Assembly: GCF_947496725.1 (NCBI RefSeq)
Contig: NZ_CANMDS010000001.1
Location: forward strand, 310,001-374,000
Direction of reading: 5' to 3'
Source: an uncultured Dokdonia sp.
Lineage (GTDB): Bacteria > Bacteroidota > Bacteroidia > Flavobacteriales > Flavobacteriaceae
Length of the DNA: 64,000 bases
Of the stretch, positions 1-9,409 are shown piece by piece (position 1 is the stretch's first letter; each line of letters begins with the position of its first letter). The notes beneath the pieces are model-generated. The model was not told where the DNA came from. It searched no databases and was given only the letters and a program-made list of their open reading frames with translations. Made by a program: the position numbers and the translations under genes.

Positions 1-892
1 TGCTGTGAAAATCCAATATCCAGGAGTCGCAGACAGTATCAGTAGTGATCTTGCCCTTGTAAAACCTATTGCAAAGAAGATGTTTAATCTTCAAGGCGAG
101 GGTAAAGAAAAATTTTTTAAAGAGGTAGAAGATAAACTGCTTGAAGAGACAGATTACAATCTAGAGCTAGCACAAAGTATCGCAATGACAGAAGACTGTG
201 CTACCATACCTAATCTTGTATTCCCAACTTACTATCCAGACCTATCTAGTGAGCGCATACTTACTATGGACTGGATGGATGGGGAACACTTAAGTGAGTT
301 TGTAGCACATAATACAGATCAAGAAGCGGCAAATAAGCTGGGACAAGCACTATGGGATTTTTATATGTACCAGATGCATATTTTAAAGCGCATACACGCA
401 GACCCTCACCCTGGTAACTTTATGGTAGATAAAGACCATAATCTTATTGCCATAGACTTTGGTTGCATCAAGCACGTACCGCAAGATTTTTACATACCTT
501 ACTTTGACCTTGCAGAACCGTCAAATATAAATGACCCTAATATTTTTAAGCAAAAATTATATGAGCTAGAAATATTACGAGATGATGATGATGCAGAGAC
601 AGTAAAGTTCTTCTCGGCACTATTTCACGAGATGCTCAGCCTCTTCACACAGCCTATGCATCAAGAAGAATTTGATTTTAGAGACAGTACGTTTTTTGAT
701 CAAATTGCCGTGCTAAGCGAGAAGTATAGTAAGGATACAGAAATACGTAAGATGAATGGTAACAGAGGTAGTAAACACTTCTTATATATAAACAGAACAT
801 TTTTTGGACTTTATAACTTGATGCACGATCTCAAAGCACAAATAAAGGTCAATAATTTTAAGAACTATGTACCCACAGACTCTGTGGCATAA
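1..892 (+). CDS. AarF/UbiB (ABC1) family atypical kinase, 5' partial
   Basis: The reading frame is open to the left edge (codon phase begins at base 2), so the start lies outside the window and the N-terminal KxGQ region is missing. The visible part opens with AVKIQYPG, the ABC1 nucleotide-binding lysine motif. It continues with EETDYNLE, the catalytic HADPHPGN (near residue 131 counted from base 5) and the metal-binding IDFG (near 150). The family is made of protein-kinase-like ATPases; UbiB/Coq8 members support quinone biosynthesis. Flavobacteria use menaquinone, so the exact role is not clear. A hairpin with a T-run follows at 947-977. The family call is secure, the biological role is not. 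Confidence 0.88.
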   Translation, partial: AVKIQYPGVADSISSDLALVKPIAKKMFNLQGEGKEKFFKEVEDKLLEETDYNLELAQSIAMTEDCATIPNLVFPTYYPDLSSERILTMDWMDGEHLSEFVAHNTDQEAANKLGQALWDFYMYQMHILKRIHADPHPGNFMVDKDHNLIAIDFGCIKHVPQDFYIPYFDLAEPSNINDPNIFKQKLYELEILRDDDDAETVKFFSALFHEMLSLFTQPMHQEEFDFRDSTFFDQIAVLSEKYSKDTEIRKMNGNRGSKHFLYINRTFFGLYNLMHDLKAQIKVNNFKNYVPTDSVA

Positions 893-946
893 AGGTTAAT
901 AATTGTGTTACTTTTTGTGACATGTTATTGGTTAGGTTGTTTTTTG

Positions 947-977
947 AAAAGAGCGCTTTTAGTCGGGCGCTCTTTTT
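947..977 (+). terminator. Rho-independent terminator after the AarF-like gene
   Basis: AGAGCGC (950-956) pairs with GCGCTCT (967-973). A-rich sequence precedes it and a T-run follows. Confidence 0.75.
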
Positions 978-1076
978 GTGTTTATAAGTCATTCATACTA
1001 TGCGTGCATACTAAAATTATTATAGACACTTTATCTAGCCCTTAAGATAAAGTATATTTACACGCTGGGAGTTTTT

Positions 1077-1094
1077 ACGCTTTCGCGAAAGCGT
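1077..1094. repeat. Flavobacterial palindrome, site 1
   Basis: Perfect 18-bp palindrome ACGCTTTCGCGAAAGCGT, extended to TTACGC...GCGTAA. It lies 32 bases upstream of the KAS III start. It is the first of 18 intact copies in this window. Confidence 0.95.
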
Positions 1095-1126
1095 AATTAC
1101 CCTCAAACAATTTTCAAACACAGCTT

Positions 1127-2134
1127 ATGTATAATTCCAAAATTACCGGACTAGGTAAATACGTCCCAGAAAATGTGGTGACAAATGATGATCTATCAAA
1201 ACTGATGGATACTAATGATGAGTGGATACAAGAACGCACCGGAATAAAAGAGCGTAGACATATCAAAAAAGGAGATGGTAACTCTACCGCAAAGATGGGT
1301 GTAAAAGCTGCAACCATTGCTATAGAGCGTGCTGGACTTACTAATAAGGATATAGATATGATAGTCTTTGCGACACTCAGCCCAGACTATTACTTCCCTG
1401 GCTGTGGTGTGCAAGTACAGCACTTAATGGGTATGGAAACCGTCCCTGCGCTAGATGTAAGAAACCAGTGTTCTGGATTTATCTACGCACTTGCAACGGC
1501 AGACCAGTTTATAAAATCTGGTATGTATAAAAATGTACTGGTAATAGGATCTGAAAATCATAGTGGAGGTCTAGATTTTACCACTAGAGGACGTAGTGTG
1601 TCTGTAATATTTGGTGATGGTGCAGGTGCTGCAGTACTTTCTAGAGAAGAAGATACGACTAAAGGTGTATTATCATCTCACCTACACAGTGAGGGAGAGC
1701 ACGCACTAGAGCTATCTCTTAAAGGACCAAGCACAGAGCAATGGGTACCAGAACTTATAGAGACTAACCCGCAAGAAGATATCCCTTACTACCCATATAT
1801 GAATGGGCAGTTTGTATTTAAAAATGCCGTGGTACGCTTTTCTGAGGTGATTATGGAAGGTTTACAGAAAAACAAACTTGATGTAACAGATATCGATATG
1901 CTTATACCGCATCAAGCTAACTTACGTATCTCGCAGTTTGTGCAGAAAAAGTTTAAGCTTAGTGATGATAAGGTGTATAATAACATCCAGAAGTACGGAA
2001 ACACAACGGCTGCTTCTATCCCTATCGCCCTAACAGAAGCTTGGGAGAATGGAAAGATAAAAGAAGGAGATACTGTAGTGCTAGCTGCCTTTGGTAGTGG
2101 GTTTACTTGGGCCAGCTCTATTATAAAGTGGTAG
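1127..2134 (+). CDS. 3-oxoacyl-ACP synthase III (KAS III / FabH family)
   Basis: The protein has 335 residues, the usual KAS III length. It carries the complete Cys-His-Asn triad: C115 in RNQCSGF, H262 in IPHQAN and N292 in YGNTTAAS. The C-terminal glycine-rich FGSGFTW matches the family. KAS III condenses an acyl-CoA starter with malonyl-ACP to begin fatty-acid synthesis; related enzymes start other acyl chains. The usual fabH neighbours rpmF and plsX are absent, so this may be a second, specialised copy, and I give no fabH symbol. It is a single-gene unit ending in a strong bidirectional terminator. The family is certain; substrate choice cannot be read from the sequence. Confidence 0.92.
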   Translation: MYNSKITGLGKYVPENVVTNDDLSKLMDTNDEWIQERTGIKERRHIKKGDGNSTAKMGVKAATIAIERAGLTNKDIDMIVFATLSPDYYFPGCGVQVQHLMGMETVPALDVRNQCSGFIYALATADQFIKSGMYKNVLVIGSENHSGGLDFTTRGRSVSVIFGDGAGAAVLSREEDTTKGVLSSHLHSEGEHALELSLKGPSTEQWVPELIETNPQEDIPYYPYMNGQFVFKNAVVRFSEVIMEGLQKNKLDVTDIDMLIPHQANLRISQFVQKKFKLSDDKVYNNIQKYGNTTAASIPIALTEAWENGKIKEGDTVVLAAFGSGFTWASSIIKW

Positions 2135-2163
2135 TATAACCTCGTATTGAGATTTTAATAAAA

Positions 2164-2205
2164 AAAGTCCGCAGTAGTATCATACTACTGCGGACTTTCT
2201 TTTTG
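2164..2205. terminator. Bidirectional terminator between convergent genes
   Basis: A 16-bp perfect stem (2164-2179 with 2183-2198) and a 3-base loop, flanked by A-run and T-run. It serves the KAS III gene and the convergent DinB-like gene. Confidence 0.9.
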
Positions 2206-2219
2206 TGCTAGGTCTATAA

Positions 2220-2750
2220 TTATTTCCAGCCTTTCTCTTTCACTAGGTTTGCAATGTGCATATAGTGATGCATACTGTGCCAGGCATATTGCCCTACATT
2301 TTGTTTCAAGTTATAGGTTTTATCACCTGCAGGGTGAATAAATGTTTTAGACAGTTGCTCATCTGTGAGCGTTCTTAATAATCGTACAAGTTTATAATGT
2401 ACCACCTCAAGGTGACGTAGTGACCACTCTACTGGCATACCTTCTAGATCTGGGAGTGCCGTCCACGCATTTTCATCGTAGGGTTTTATAACTGGGTTTT
2501 CTTCTGTGAGTGCCCATTTAAAACGCGTATAGCTGTTGTGATGACTATCTGCTAGATGATGTACTACTTGTCTCACGTTCCATCCTTCTGGTCTGTAAGG
2601 CGTGTTTAACTGCTCATCACTCATCTCGCTTGTCATATCTCGTAACTGAGCTGGCATTACTTCTAGAATGTTAATCCACTCTGTAAGCTTCTCGTTTGAG
2701 ATATCTGTGGGCATCGAATATTTTCCTATTGGGTATCTTAACTTTTCCAT
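2220..2750 (-). CDS. DinB/YfiT-like metal-dependent protein (bacillithiol transferase family)
   Basis: The 176-residue protein matches the YfiT/BstA type of the DinB four-helix superfamily. It opens with the typical RYPIGKY start and has two histidine clusters, HHLADSHHNS and HSMHHYMH, that would supply the three metal-binding histidines. B. subtilis BstA is an S-transferase that uses bacillithiol, while others are annotated as putative metal-dependent hydrolases. Function here is inferred by family only. It is a monocistronic unit convergent with the KAS III gene. Confidence 0.82.
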   Translation of the reverse strand: MEKLRYPIGKYSMPTDISNEKLTEWINILEVMPAQLRDMTSEMSDEQLNTPYRPEGWNVRQVVHHLADSHHNSYTRFKWALTEENPVIKPYDENAWTALPDLEGMPVEWSLRHLEVVHYKLVRLLRTLTDEQLSKTFIHPAGDKTYNLKQNVGQYAWHSMHHYMHIANLVKEKGWK

Positions 2751-2851
2751 AGTCTCAAAAATAGAAAAGTCTCTGCGCCTTTACACATAATTGTTATCAC
2801 ACCTTATTAACAACCACGAGACTATGTGCTTACAGAACCTATTAAAAACAA

Positions 2852-2882
2852 AAAAAGGTCTGGCATAACACCAGACCCTTTA
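2852..2882 (-). terminator. Terminator of the dual immunophilin gene
   Basis: GGTCTGG (2857-2863) pairs with CCAGACC (2871-2877). Read on the minus strand it is followed by a long T-run. Confidence 0.85.
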
Positions 2883-2902
2883 AAACTATATAATTGTACT
2901 CC

Positions 2903-3835
2903 TTACTTTACAGCAACAAGCTCTACATCAAATACGAGTGTAGCGTTAGGTGGTATTACACCACCAGCTCCTGCACTACCGTAAGCAAGATCTGAAGGGA
3001 TTACTAAACGTGCTTTATCTCCTACATTTAATAAAGCGATACCTTCATCCCATCCTGGGATTACTTGACCTACTCCTAGTTGAAAATCTATAGGTTGGTT
3101 TCTTTTAAAAGAACTATCAAAAACAGTTCCGTCAGGAAGTGCTCCTTTATAGTGTACAGAAACTGTTTTACCTTTTTCTGCTTTTACACCATCTCCTTTT
3201 TGAATAATTTGGTAGCGTAGTCCGCTATCAGTAGTATCAAATCCTGTTGCTAGTGCTTCTATCTCTGCTGCTTGTGCTGCTCTCTCTTCTTCTATACGCT
3301 TAGCTCTAGATCCTTCGAAGGTTCTAAATGCTTCTACCGCGTTCCAAGCCTCTGCCTCTGCTCCTACACGTATGATTTCGATTTTTTCCATCTCATCACC
3401 TTGTGCTACGCTATTTACTACGTCTTGCCCTTCTACTACGTTTCCAAAAACAGTGTGCTTACCGTCTAACCAGTCTGTAGGGATGTGTGTTATAAAGAAC
3501 TGAGTTCCATTTGTTCCTGGTCCAGCATTTGCCATAGATAATTTACCTGGAGCATCGTGCTTAAGATCTGGATGAATCTCATCGTCAAATTTGTATCCTC
3601 CATCACCAGTTCCAGTTCCCAGTGGGCAACCTCCTTGGATCATAAAATCAGGAATGACACGGTGAAATTTTAATCCGTCATAGTAAGGTGTTCCTTGAGG
3701 TTTTTGAGAGTTCTCTAGGTTTCCTTCTGCTAGGGCAACAAAGTTTCCTACTGTTCCAGGAGTTTTCTCGTGCTCAAGCTTAAGTGTTATTTCGCCCTTT
3801 GGCGTATGAATTTTTGCGTAAATACCGTCTTGCAT
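2903..3835 (-). CDS. Dual-family peptidyl-prolyl isomerase: cyclophilin domain fused to FKBP domain
   Basis: The protein has 310 residues. Residues about 1-155 form a bacterial cyclophilin, with FHRVIPDFMIQGG, GTNGTQFFIT and a WLDGKHTVFG block. A charged linker (about 160-195, rich in E, A and R) leads to a C-terminal FKBP domain (about 200-310) with VHYKGALPDGTVFDSS, VIPGWDEG and IPSDLAYG. Both halves keep the residues expected for proline isomerase activity, so it is probably a two-headed folding catalyst. No signal peptide is visible, so it is likely cytoplasmic. Dual-family immunophilins are rare and have been described from Flavobacterium. A well-formed promoter lies at 3858-3887, and the gene is monocistronic. 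Confidence 0.93.
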   Translation of the reverse strand: MQDGIYAKIHTPKGEITLKLEHEKTPGTVGNFVALAEGNLENSQKPQGTPYYDGLKFHRVIPDFMIQGGCPLGTGTGDGGYKFDDEIHPDLKHDAPGKLSMANAGPGTNGTQFFITHIPTDWLDGKHTVFGNVVEGQDVVNSVAQGDEMEKIEIIRVGAEAEAWNAVEAFRTFEGSRAKRIEEERAAQAAEIEALATGFDTTDSGLRYQIIQKGDGVKAEKGKTVSVHYKGALPDGTVFDSSFKRNQPIDFQLGVGQVIPGWDEGIALLNVGDKARLVIPSDLAYGSAGAGGVIPPNATLVFDVELVAVK

Positions 3836-3857
3836 TATCCTTGTTTTTAATGAGGTG

Positions 3858-3887
3858 CAAAGATACTATTTACCTTTGGGAAGGCAA
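3858..3887 (-). promoter_or_regulatory. Bacteroidetes-type promoter for the dual immunophilin gene
   Basis: On the minus strand TTG (3885-3887) and TATCTTTG (3858-3865) are separated by exactly 19 bases. This fits the Bacteroidetes sigma-A pattern TTG-N19-TAnnTTTG. The ATG is about 23 bases downstream. Confidence 0.78.
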
Positions 3888-3959
3888 ATGAGCAGGTTTA
3901 AAAATATACTAAGTTTAATATAATCTTAGCACTTACCTTAAAGACTGGTACTCTTATAA

Positions 3960-4451
3960 TTACCTAGCAACCTCTATTACTTCAAGATTCTCGATGCGAC
4001 CCTCGTGTATGGTAAACCTGAGCATTGTGCGCACTTTATGAAAACCGTGCTTCCCTATTGCACCCGGATTCATATGTAATAGTCCCAGTTTTTTATCTGG
4101 CATCACCTTTAAGATATGACTATGCCCGCATATAAACAGTTTAGGCGGTCGTGCATAAATTTCTTCTCTTATAGCAGGCGAGTATCTTCCAGGGTAGCCT
4201 CCTATATGAGTAATTAATACTTCTACGCCTTCACATATAAAACGATTGTTAAGCGGGAATTCTTGTCGTGCTTCTGTGGTATCTATATTACCATAAACGG
4301 CTCGTAGCGGCTTTAATTTTTTAAGCGTGTCTGTTACTTTTAGATCACCTATGTCACCTGCGTGCCAGACCTCATCTGCCCATTTTACGTGGCCTAGAAT
4401 GTGGTCATCTATATAACTATGTGTATCGCTAAGGAGGAGGATTTTTTTCAT
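3960..4451 (-). CDS. YfcE/MJ0936-type metallophosphoesterase
   Basis: The 163-residue protein keeps the dinuclear metallophosphoesterase signature in order: SDTHS near the N-terminus, HAGDIGD, VYGNID, a histidine in THIGG, and the closing ICGHSH. Such small phosphodiesterases hydrolyse phosphodiester substrates; the physiological substrate is unknown. The open frame runs up to 4499, but I choose the ATG at 4451, because MKKILLLSDTH is the conserved N-terminus and the upstream residues are only the translated palindrome. It is divergent from truA, and the 49-base gap holds the truA promoter. Confidence 0.88.
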   Translation of the reverse strand: MKKILLLSDTHSYIDDHILGHVKWADEVWHAGDIGDLKVTDTLKKLKPLRAVYGNIDTTEARQEFPLNNRFICEGVEVLITHIGGYPGRYSPAIREEIYARPPKLFICGHSHILKVMPDKKLGLLHMNPGAIGKHGFHKVRTMLRFTIHEGRIENLEVIEVAR

Positions 4452-4482
4452 TTGAGTGCGCTTTCGCGAAAGCGTATATTTG
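4452..4482 (+). promoter_or_regulatory. truA promoter with palindrome in its spacer
   Basis: TTG (4452-4454) and TATATTTG (4475-4482) are 20 bases apart, as expected for a Bacteroidetes promoter. The palindrome at 4459-4474 occupies nearly the whole spacer. The predicted leader is only about 12 bases. Confidence 0.65.
4459..4474. repeat. Flavobacterial palindrome, site 2
   Basis: CGCTTTCGCGAAAGCG lies between the divergent phosphoesterase and truA genes, inside the truA promoter spacer. Confidence 0.95.
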
Positions 4483-4500
4483 CTACAAAAATACAACACG

Positions 4501-5271
4501 GTGCGCTATTTTATTGAGCTTTCTTATTTTGGAAAAGACTACCACGGCTGGCAGCGGCAACCTAATGCTGTTACCGTGCAAGAAACCATAGAAAAAGCAC
4601 TGAGTACCATCTTAAGAAAACCTGTACTCATAATGGGTGCAGGACGTACAGATGCCGGGGTGCACGCTACACAGATGTATGCCCACTTTGACTGGGATGA
4701 TGATTTAAGTCTTGATAATAAATTAAAAAATCTTACCTATAAACTCAATAGGTTTTTGCCTCCAGACATTGCCATAGATCGCATTTTTAATGTGAGTGAT
4801 GAGGCTCATACACGTTTTGACGCGACATCGAGATCTTATCTATATCGCATTGCAAAACGTAAAAATCCTTTTAGTACAGAGCAAGCACACGCTATAGTAT
4901 ATGATATAGATCTAAGCCTTATGAATGAAGCAGCGGCAGCGTTACTAGATTATTCAGATTTTGAATGTTTTTCTAAATCAAAGACAGAGGTCAACACGTA
5001 TCTTTGTGATATTACTAGAGCGCAGTGGCTAGAAACCGAAGATGAGTACCACTTCCATATTACGGCAAATCGATTTTTGCGCAATATGGTACGTGCCATT
5101 GTAGGCACATTACTAGAGATAGGGCAAGGCAAAAAACCTGTCTCGTGGATACACGAAGTAGTAAAAGGAAAGAGTAGATCACAAGCAGGGTCTTCTGTAC
5201 CGGGACACGGCTTATATTTAACAGAGATTATATATCCAGAAACAATTTATATAAACAATGGGAGAGACTAA
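4501..5271 (+). CDS. truA: tRNA pseudouridine(38-40) synthase TruA
   Basis: TruA converts U38-U40 of the tRNA anticodon arm to pseudouridine. The catalytic aspartate is D51 in GAGRTDAGVHA. RYFIELSYFGKDYHGWQRQ at the N-terminus and RFLRNMVRAIVGTLLEIG near the C-terminus are family hallmarks. I choose the GTG at 4501 (256 residues, M-RYFIEL), because an earlier ATG at 4456 would add only residues translated from the palindrome, upstream of the -7 box. The 3' end overlaps the next gene by 14 bases, so the ABC exporter is probably co-transcribed and translationally coupled. Confidence 0.92.
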   Translation: MRYFIELSYFGKDYHGWQRQPNAVTVQETIEKALSTILRKPVLIMGAGRTDAGVHATQMYAHFDWDDDLSLDNKLKNLTYKLNRFLPPDIAIDRIFNVSDEAHTRFDATSRSYLYRIAKRKNPFSTEQAHAIVYDIDLSLMNEAAAALLDYSDFECFSKSKTEVNTYLCDITRAQWLETEDEYHFHITANRFLRNMVRAIVGTLLEIGQGKKPVSWIHEVVKGKSRSQAGSSVPGHGLYLTEIIYPETIYINNGRD

Positions 5272-7024
5272 AGGAAAAGCTTTTGACACACAGTTGTTCA
5301 AACGACTACTTGCCTTTACGAAACCTTATCGTAGCAGGCTTTACATAGCCGCAGCGGGAGCGATTATCTTATCTGTTTGTGCAGCGCTACGCCCTTATTT
5401 TTTAAAGAACGCCATAGATCTAGGGATCTCACAACGCTCTGCCACAGACTTATTTTTTTACTTACGCCTTATGGCGGTTGTACTGGTAGGTGAGGTCGTT
5501 TTCCAGCTTATGTTTATCTACTTCTCAAACTGGATAGGCCAGCAGGTTATAAAAGATATACGTGTTAAACTCTTTGACCATATGCTTGGGTTCAAAATGC
5601 AATATTTTGACAAGTCTGCAGTGGGTCGTCTAGTGACTAGAGCTGTAGGTGATATAGAGACAATCTCTAGCATATTCTCTCAAGGGCTGTTTATGATTAT
5701 TGCAGACCTACTTAAAATGAGTGTCGTTTTAGGTTTTATGTTTTATGAGAGCTGGAGACTCACACTTATTGTACTTGCTGTATTCCCGATTATATTATAC
5801 GCTACCCGAGTTTTTCAGCGAGCGATGAAGCTTGCCTTTGAAGAAGTGCGCACACAGGTTTCTAACCTCAACACCTTTGTACAAGAGCGTGTGACAGGTA
5901 TGAAAATTGTACAAATTTTTAATAGAGAAGCCATAGAGCATAAAAAATTTAATGCTATAAATAACAAGCACAGAGATGCCTGGAATAAGACTGTGTGGTA
6001 TAACTCTATTTTCTTCCCTATTGCAGAGATTTGTACAGCGGTGACTATAGGTCTTATTGTGTGGTATGGCGGTCTTAAAGCAGCACAAAGCGACATTGTA
6101 ACGATAGGTTTAATTACTGCCTTTATAAGTTACATACAGATGCTTTTTACACCACTACGCCAGATAGCAGATAAGTTCAACACCTTACAAATGGGTATGG
6201 TGGCCGCAAATAGAGTATTTACCATACTAGATACAGAGTCTTCTATTACAAATACAGGTACTCTAGAATTAAACGATGTAAAAGGTGTTATAGATTTTAA
6301 GGATGTACACTTCTCGTATGTACCCGGTGAAGAAGTACTTAAAGGAATATCGCTAGAAGCTGCTGCTGGAGAAACCATTGCTATTGTGGGCTCTACTGGT
6401 GCAGGTAAATCTACCATTATCAATCTACTAAGTAGATTTTATGAGATAGATAGGGGGCAGATATTACTAGACGGCACAGATATAAAAGACATAAAGCTTA
6501 CAGATTTACGTAAGGAAATTGCTGTGGTATTGCAAGATGTATTCTTATTTGCAGATACTATACTCAATAACATCACGCTACAAGACCCATCTATCACAGA
6601 AGAGGAGGTTATAGAAAGTGCTAAGGCTATAGGCGTACATAAATTTATATCTAGCCTACCAGATGGATACCACTATAACGTAAAGGAGCGTGGCTCTATG
6701 CTCTCTAGCGGCCAGCGACAGCTTATTGCTTTCTTAAGAGCTTATGTAAGTAATCCTTCTATACTTGTGCTAGATGAGGCTACCTCATCTGTAGATTCAC
6801 ATAGTGAGCAGCTTATACAGAAAGCTATTAAGAAAATAACAAAAGGACGTACCTCTATCGTTATTGCACACCGCCTAGCAACCATCAAAAAGGCTGACCA
6901 AATTATCGTGATGGAGAAAGGAAAAATCATCGAGCAAGGCACACATAAAGAGCTACTTAAAAAAGAAAATGGTCATTACCGTAATCTTTACGAAGTACAG
7001 TTTATGCAGGCTGAGGCAAGTTAA
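5258..7024 (+). CDS. ABC exporter with fused membrane and ATPase domains (MsbA-like)
   Basis: The 588-residue protein is a half-transporter of the type-1 exporter family. The transmembrane domain covers about residues 15-310 (six helices). The nucleotide-binding domain has Walker A GSTGAGKST (near 376), a Q-loop (VVLQDVFLF), the signature LSSGQRQ (near 482), Walker B ILVLDEATSSVD (near 503) and the H-loop IAHR. It would act as a homodimer or heterodimer in the inner membrane, exporting lipids or drugs; the substrate is not evident. Its start lies inside the end of truA (14-base overlap). It converges on the adenylate cyclase gene. Confidence 0.9.
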   Translation: MGETKGKAFDTQLFKRLLAFTKPYRSRLYIAAAGAIILSVCAALRPYFLKNAIDLGISQRSATDLFFYLRLMAVVLVGEVVFQLMFIYFSNWIGQQVIKDIRVKLFDHMLGFKMQYFDKSAVGRLVTRAVGDIETISSIFSQGLFMIIADLLKMSVVLGFMFYESWRLTLIVLAVFPIILYATRVFQRAMKLAFEEVRTQVSNLNTFVQERVTGMKIVQIFNREAIEHKKFNAINNKHRDAWNKTVWYNSIFFPIAEICTAVTIGLIVWYGGLKAAQSDIVTIGLITAFISYIQMLFTPLRQIADKFNTLQMGMVAANRVFTILDTESSITNTGTLELNDVKGVIDFKDVHFSYVPGEEVLKGISLEAAAGETIAIVGSTGAGKSTIINLLSRFYEIDRGQILLDGTDIKDIKLTDLRKEIAVVLQDVFLFADTILNNITLQDPSITEEEVIESAKAIGVHKFISSLPDGYHYNVKERGSMLSSGQRQLIAFLRAYVSNPSILVLDEATSSVDSHSEQLIQKAIKKITKGRTSIVIAHRLATIKKADQIIVMEKGKIIEQGTHKELLKKENGHYRNLYEVQFMQAEAS

Positions 7025-7060
7025 ACCGTCCTGAATAATGTTATTGTGAAGGGTAACATA

Positions 7061-8182
7061 TTACTTTGCAGATACATCCCTGTCAAATGTCACAAGCGAC
7101 ACTTGCTCAGACTTACCTTTGAGAAGTTCATCTCCTACTTTTACCACTCTTGTGTTTCTAGGTAGTTTTTTAAGCAAATCTGCAAAGGCTTTAGACGCTA
7201 GCACATCTACACCTTTATCATTACACATTCCTTGTATACGCGCCGTTGTATTGAGTACGTCTCCAGAAAATGCAATGTCACGTTTTATTTTACCCAGCTC
7301 ACCTACCATTACTTGACCATAGTGAAAACCTACCTTAAAATCTGGTAAGGCATTATAACGTTTATAATAGCGCACAGATTTTTTATAGATAATATTTTTC
7401 ATACGGTAATAGCAACGTAGCGCATTTGCGTTTTTAACACCGTTTTTCATCTTCCAGGTGATAACTACCTCATCACCCACATACTGATACACTTCTCCCT
7501 TAGTTTGCATTATAGCAGGAGCGATATCATTAAAAAAATCTTTAAGAAAGTTAAAATACTCTTGCTCGCCTAGCTTTTCTGCAATGCGTGTTGCATCTCT
7601 TATATCTGCAAACATAAAGATGCGGGTTTCATTTTTTGGCAAGAAGTAACGCCCCATCAAGTAGTCTGGAAAAACGCCCGGCCCATACTTATCATTTATC
7701 ATTAAAATTATGAGTGTGAGCAGTACGATAAACAACCATATTACAAAGTTCTTTATAAATATGTGCTCTGTATAAAACTGTAATACCCTATCTAAAAGCT
7801 CTTGACTACCTATGGCTAGACCTAGCGAGTCACTATAAAAATAATAAGCCCCTATGGTACCCACTACCATAGCAATCACAACATAGAGAAGGGTTATAAA
7901 AATAAGCGCCTTCCAGAAGGCATACTTACGTAGCCAGAGCTCCATTATATTTACCGTAAAAATACCGCCAAAAAGCCCAGCAACGATAGACACAAGTAAG
8001 TTAGCCTTAAACGACACCTCCATATCAAAATTAGACGTAAGCGCATTTGCAGAAACTAGTGTTGCATAATCATACAAGAAAATAATATTTGATATGAGCG
8101 TCCACGCAAGCAAGATCCACAGTGCTCTACGCACATAAAATATGATCTCATTTCTGGTCAACTCATTTCTAAAAATCTTCAT
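7061..8182 (-). CDS. Membrane-bound class III adenylate/guanylate cyclase
   Basis: The 373-residue protein has four predicted membrane helices in residues 20-165, an arrangement like a short sensor domain. A cyclase homology domain follows from about 185. Metal-binding aspartates are D193 (FADIRDAT) and D237 (YVGDEVV). The transition-state pair is N311 and R315 in VLNTTARI. It should make cAMP (or cGMP) at the inner membrane. Two Crp-family regulators lie elsewhere in the window, but no functional link can be shown. The palindrome at 8263-8280 lies about 80 bases upstream of its start. Confidence 0.88.
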   Translation of the reverse strand: MKIFRNELTRNEIIFYVRRALWILLAWTLISNIIFLYDYATLVSANALTSNFDMEVSFKANLLVSIVAGLFGGIFTVNIMELWLRKYAFWKALIFITLLYVVIAMVVGTIGAYYFYSDSLGLAIGSQELLDRVLQFYTEHIFIKNFVIWLFIVLLTLIILMINDKYGPGVFPDYLMGRYFLPKNETRIFMFADIRDATRIAEKLGEQEYFNFLKDFFNDIAPAIMQTKGEVYQYVGDEVVITWKMKNGVKNANALRCYYRMKNIIYKKSVRYYKRYNALPDFKVGFHYGQVMVGELGKIKRDIAFSGDVLNTTARIQGMCNDKGVDVLASKAFADLLKKLPRNTRVVKVGDELLKGKSEQVSLVTFDRDVSAK

Positions 8183-8262
8183 ACTATAATATCTGGTATC
8201 AATATAGGTATACTCCTATCAGAAAGATGTACTTATTAAGAGAGATTTATGAGGTTTTAATA

Positions 8263-8280
8263 ACGCTTTCGCGAAAGCGT
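8263..8280. repeat. Flavobacterial palindrome, site 3
   Basis: Perfect ACGCTTTCGCGAAAGCGT directly downstream of the DUF3667 gene (stop at 8285) and upstream of the cyclase gene. Confidence 0.95.
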
Positions 8281-8284
8281 ACTC

Positions 8285-9370
<1,086 letters not shown>

Positions 9371-9409
9371 TAGAATCACAATAATACTAAAATTACAAGT
9401 ATGTTAAAG

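Noticed and set aside
4456-4500. truA start at ATG 4456
   Set aside because: The ATG lies upstream of the predicted -7 box and encodes the palindrome; GTG 4501 gives the conserved RYFIEL start.
5795-6423. Minus-strand ORFs within the ABC exporter gene
   Set aside because: Shadows of the coding sequence; no family features.
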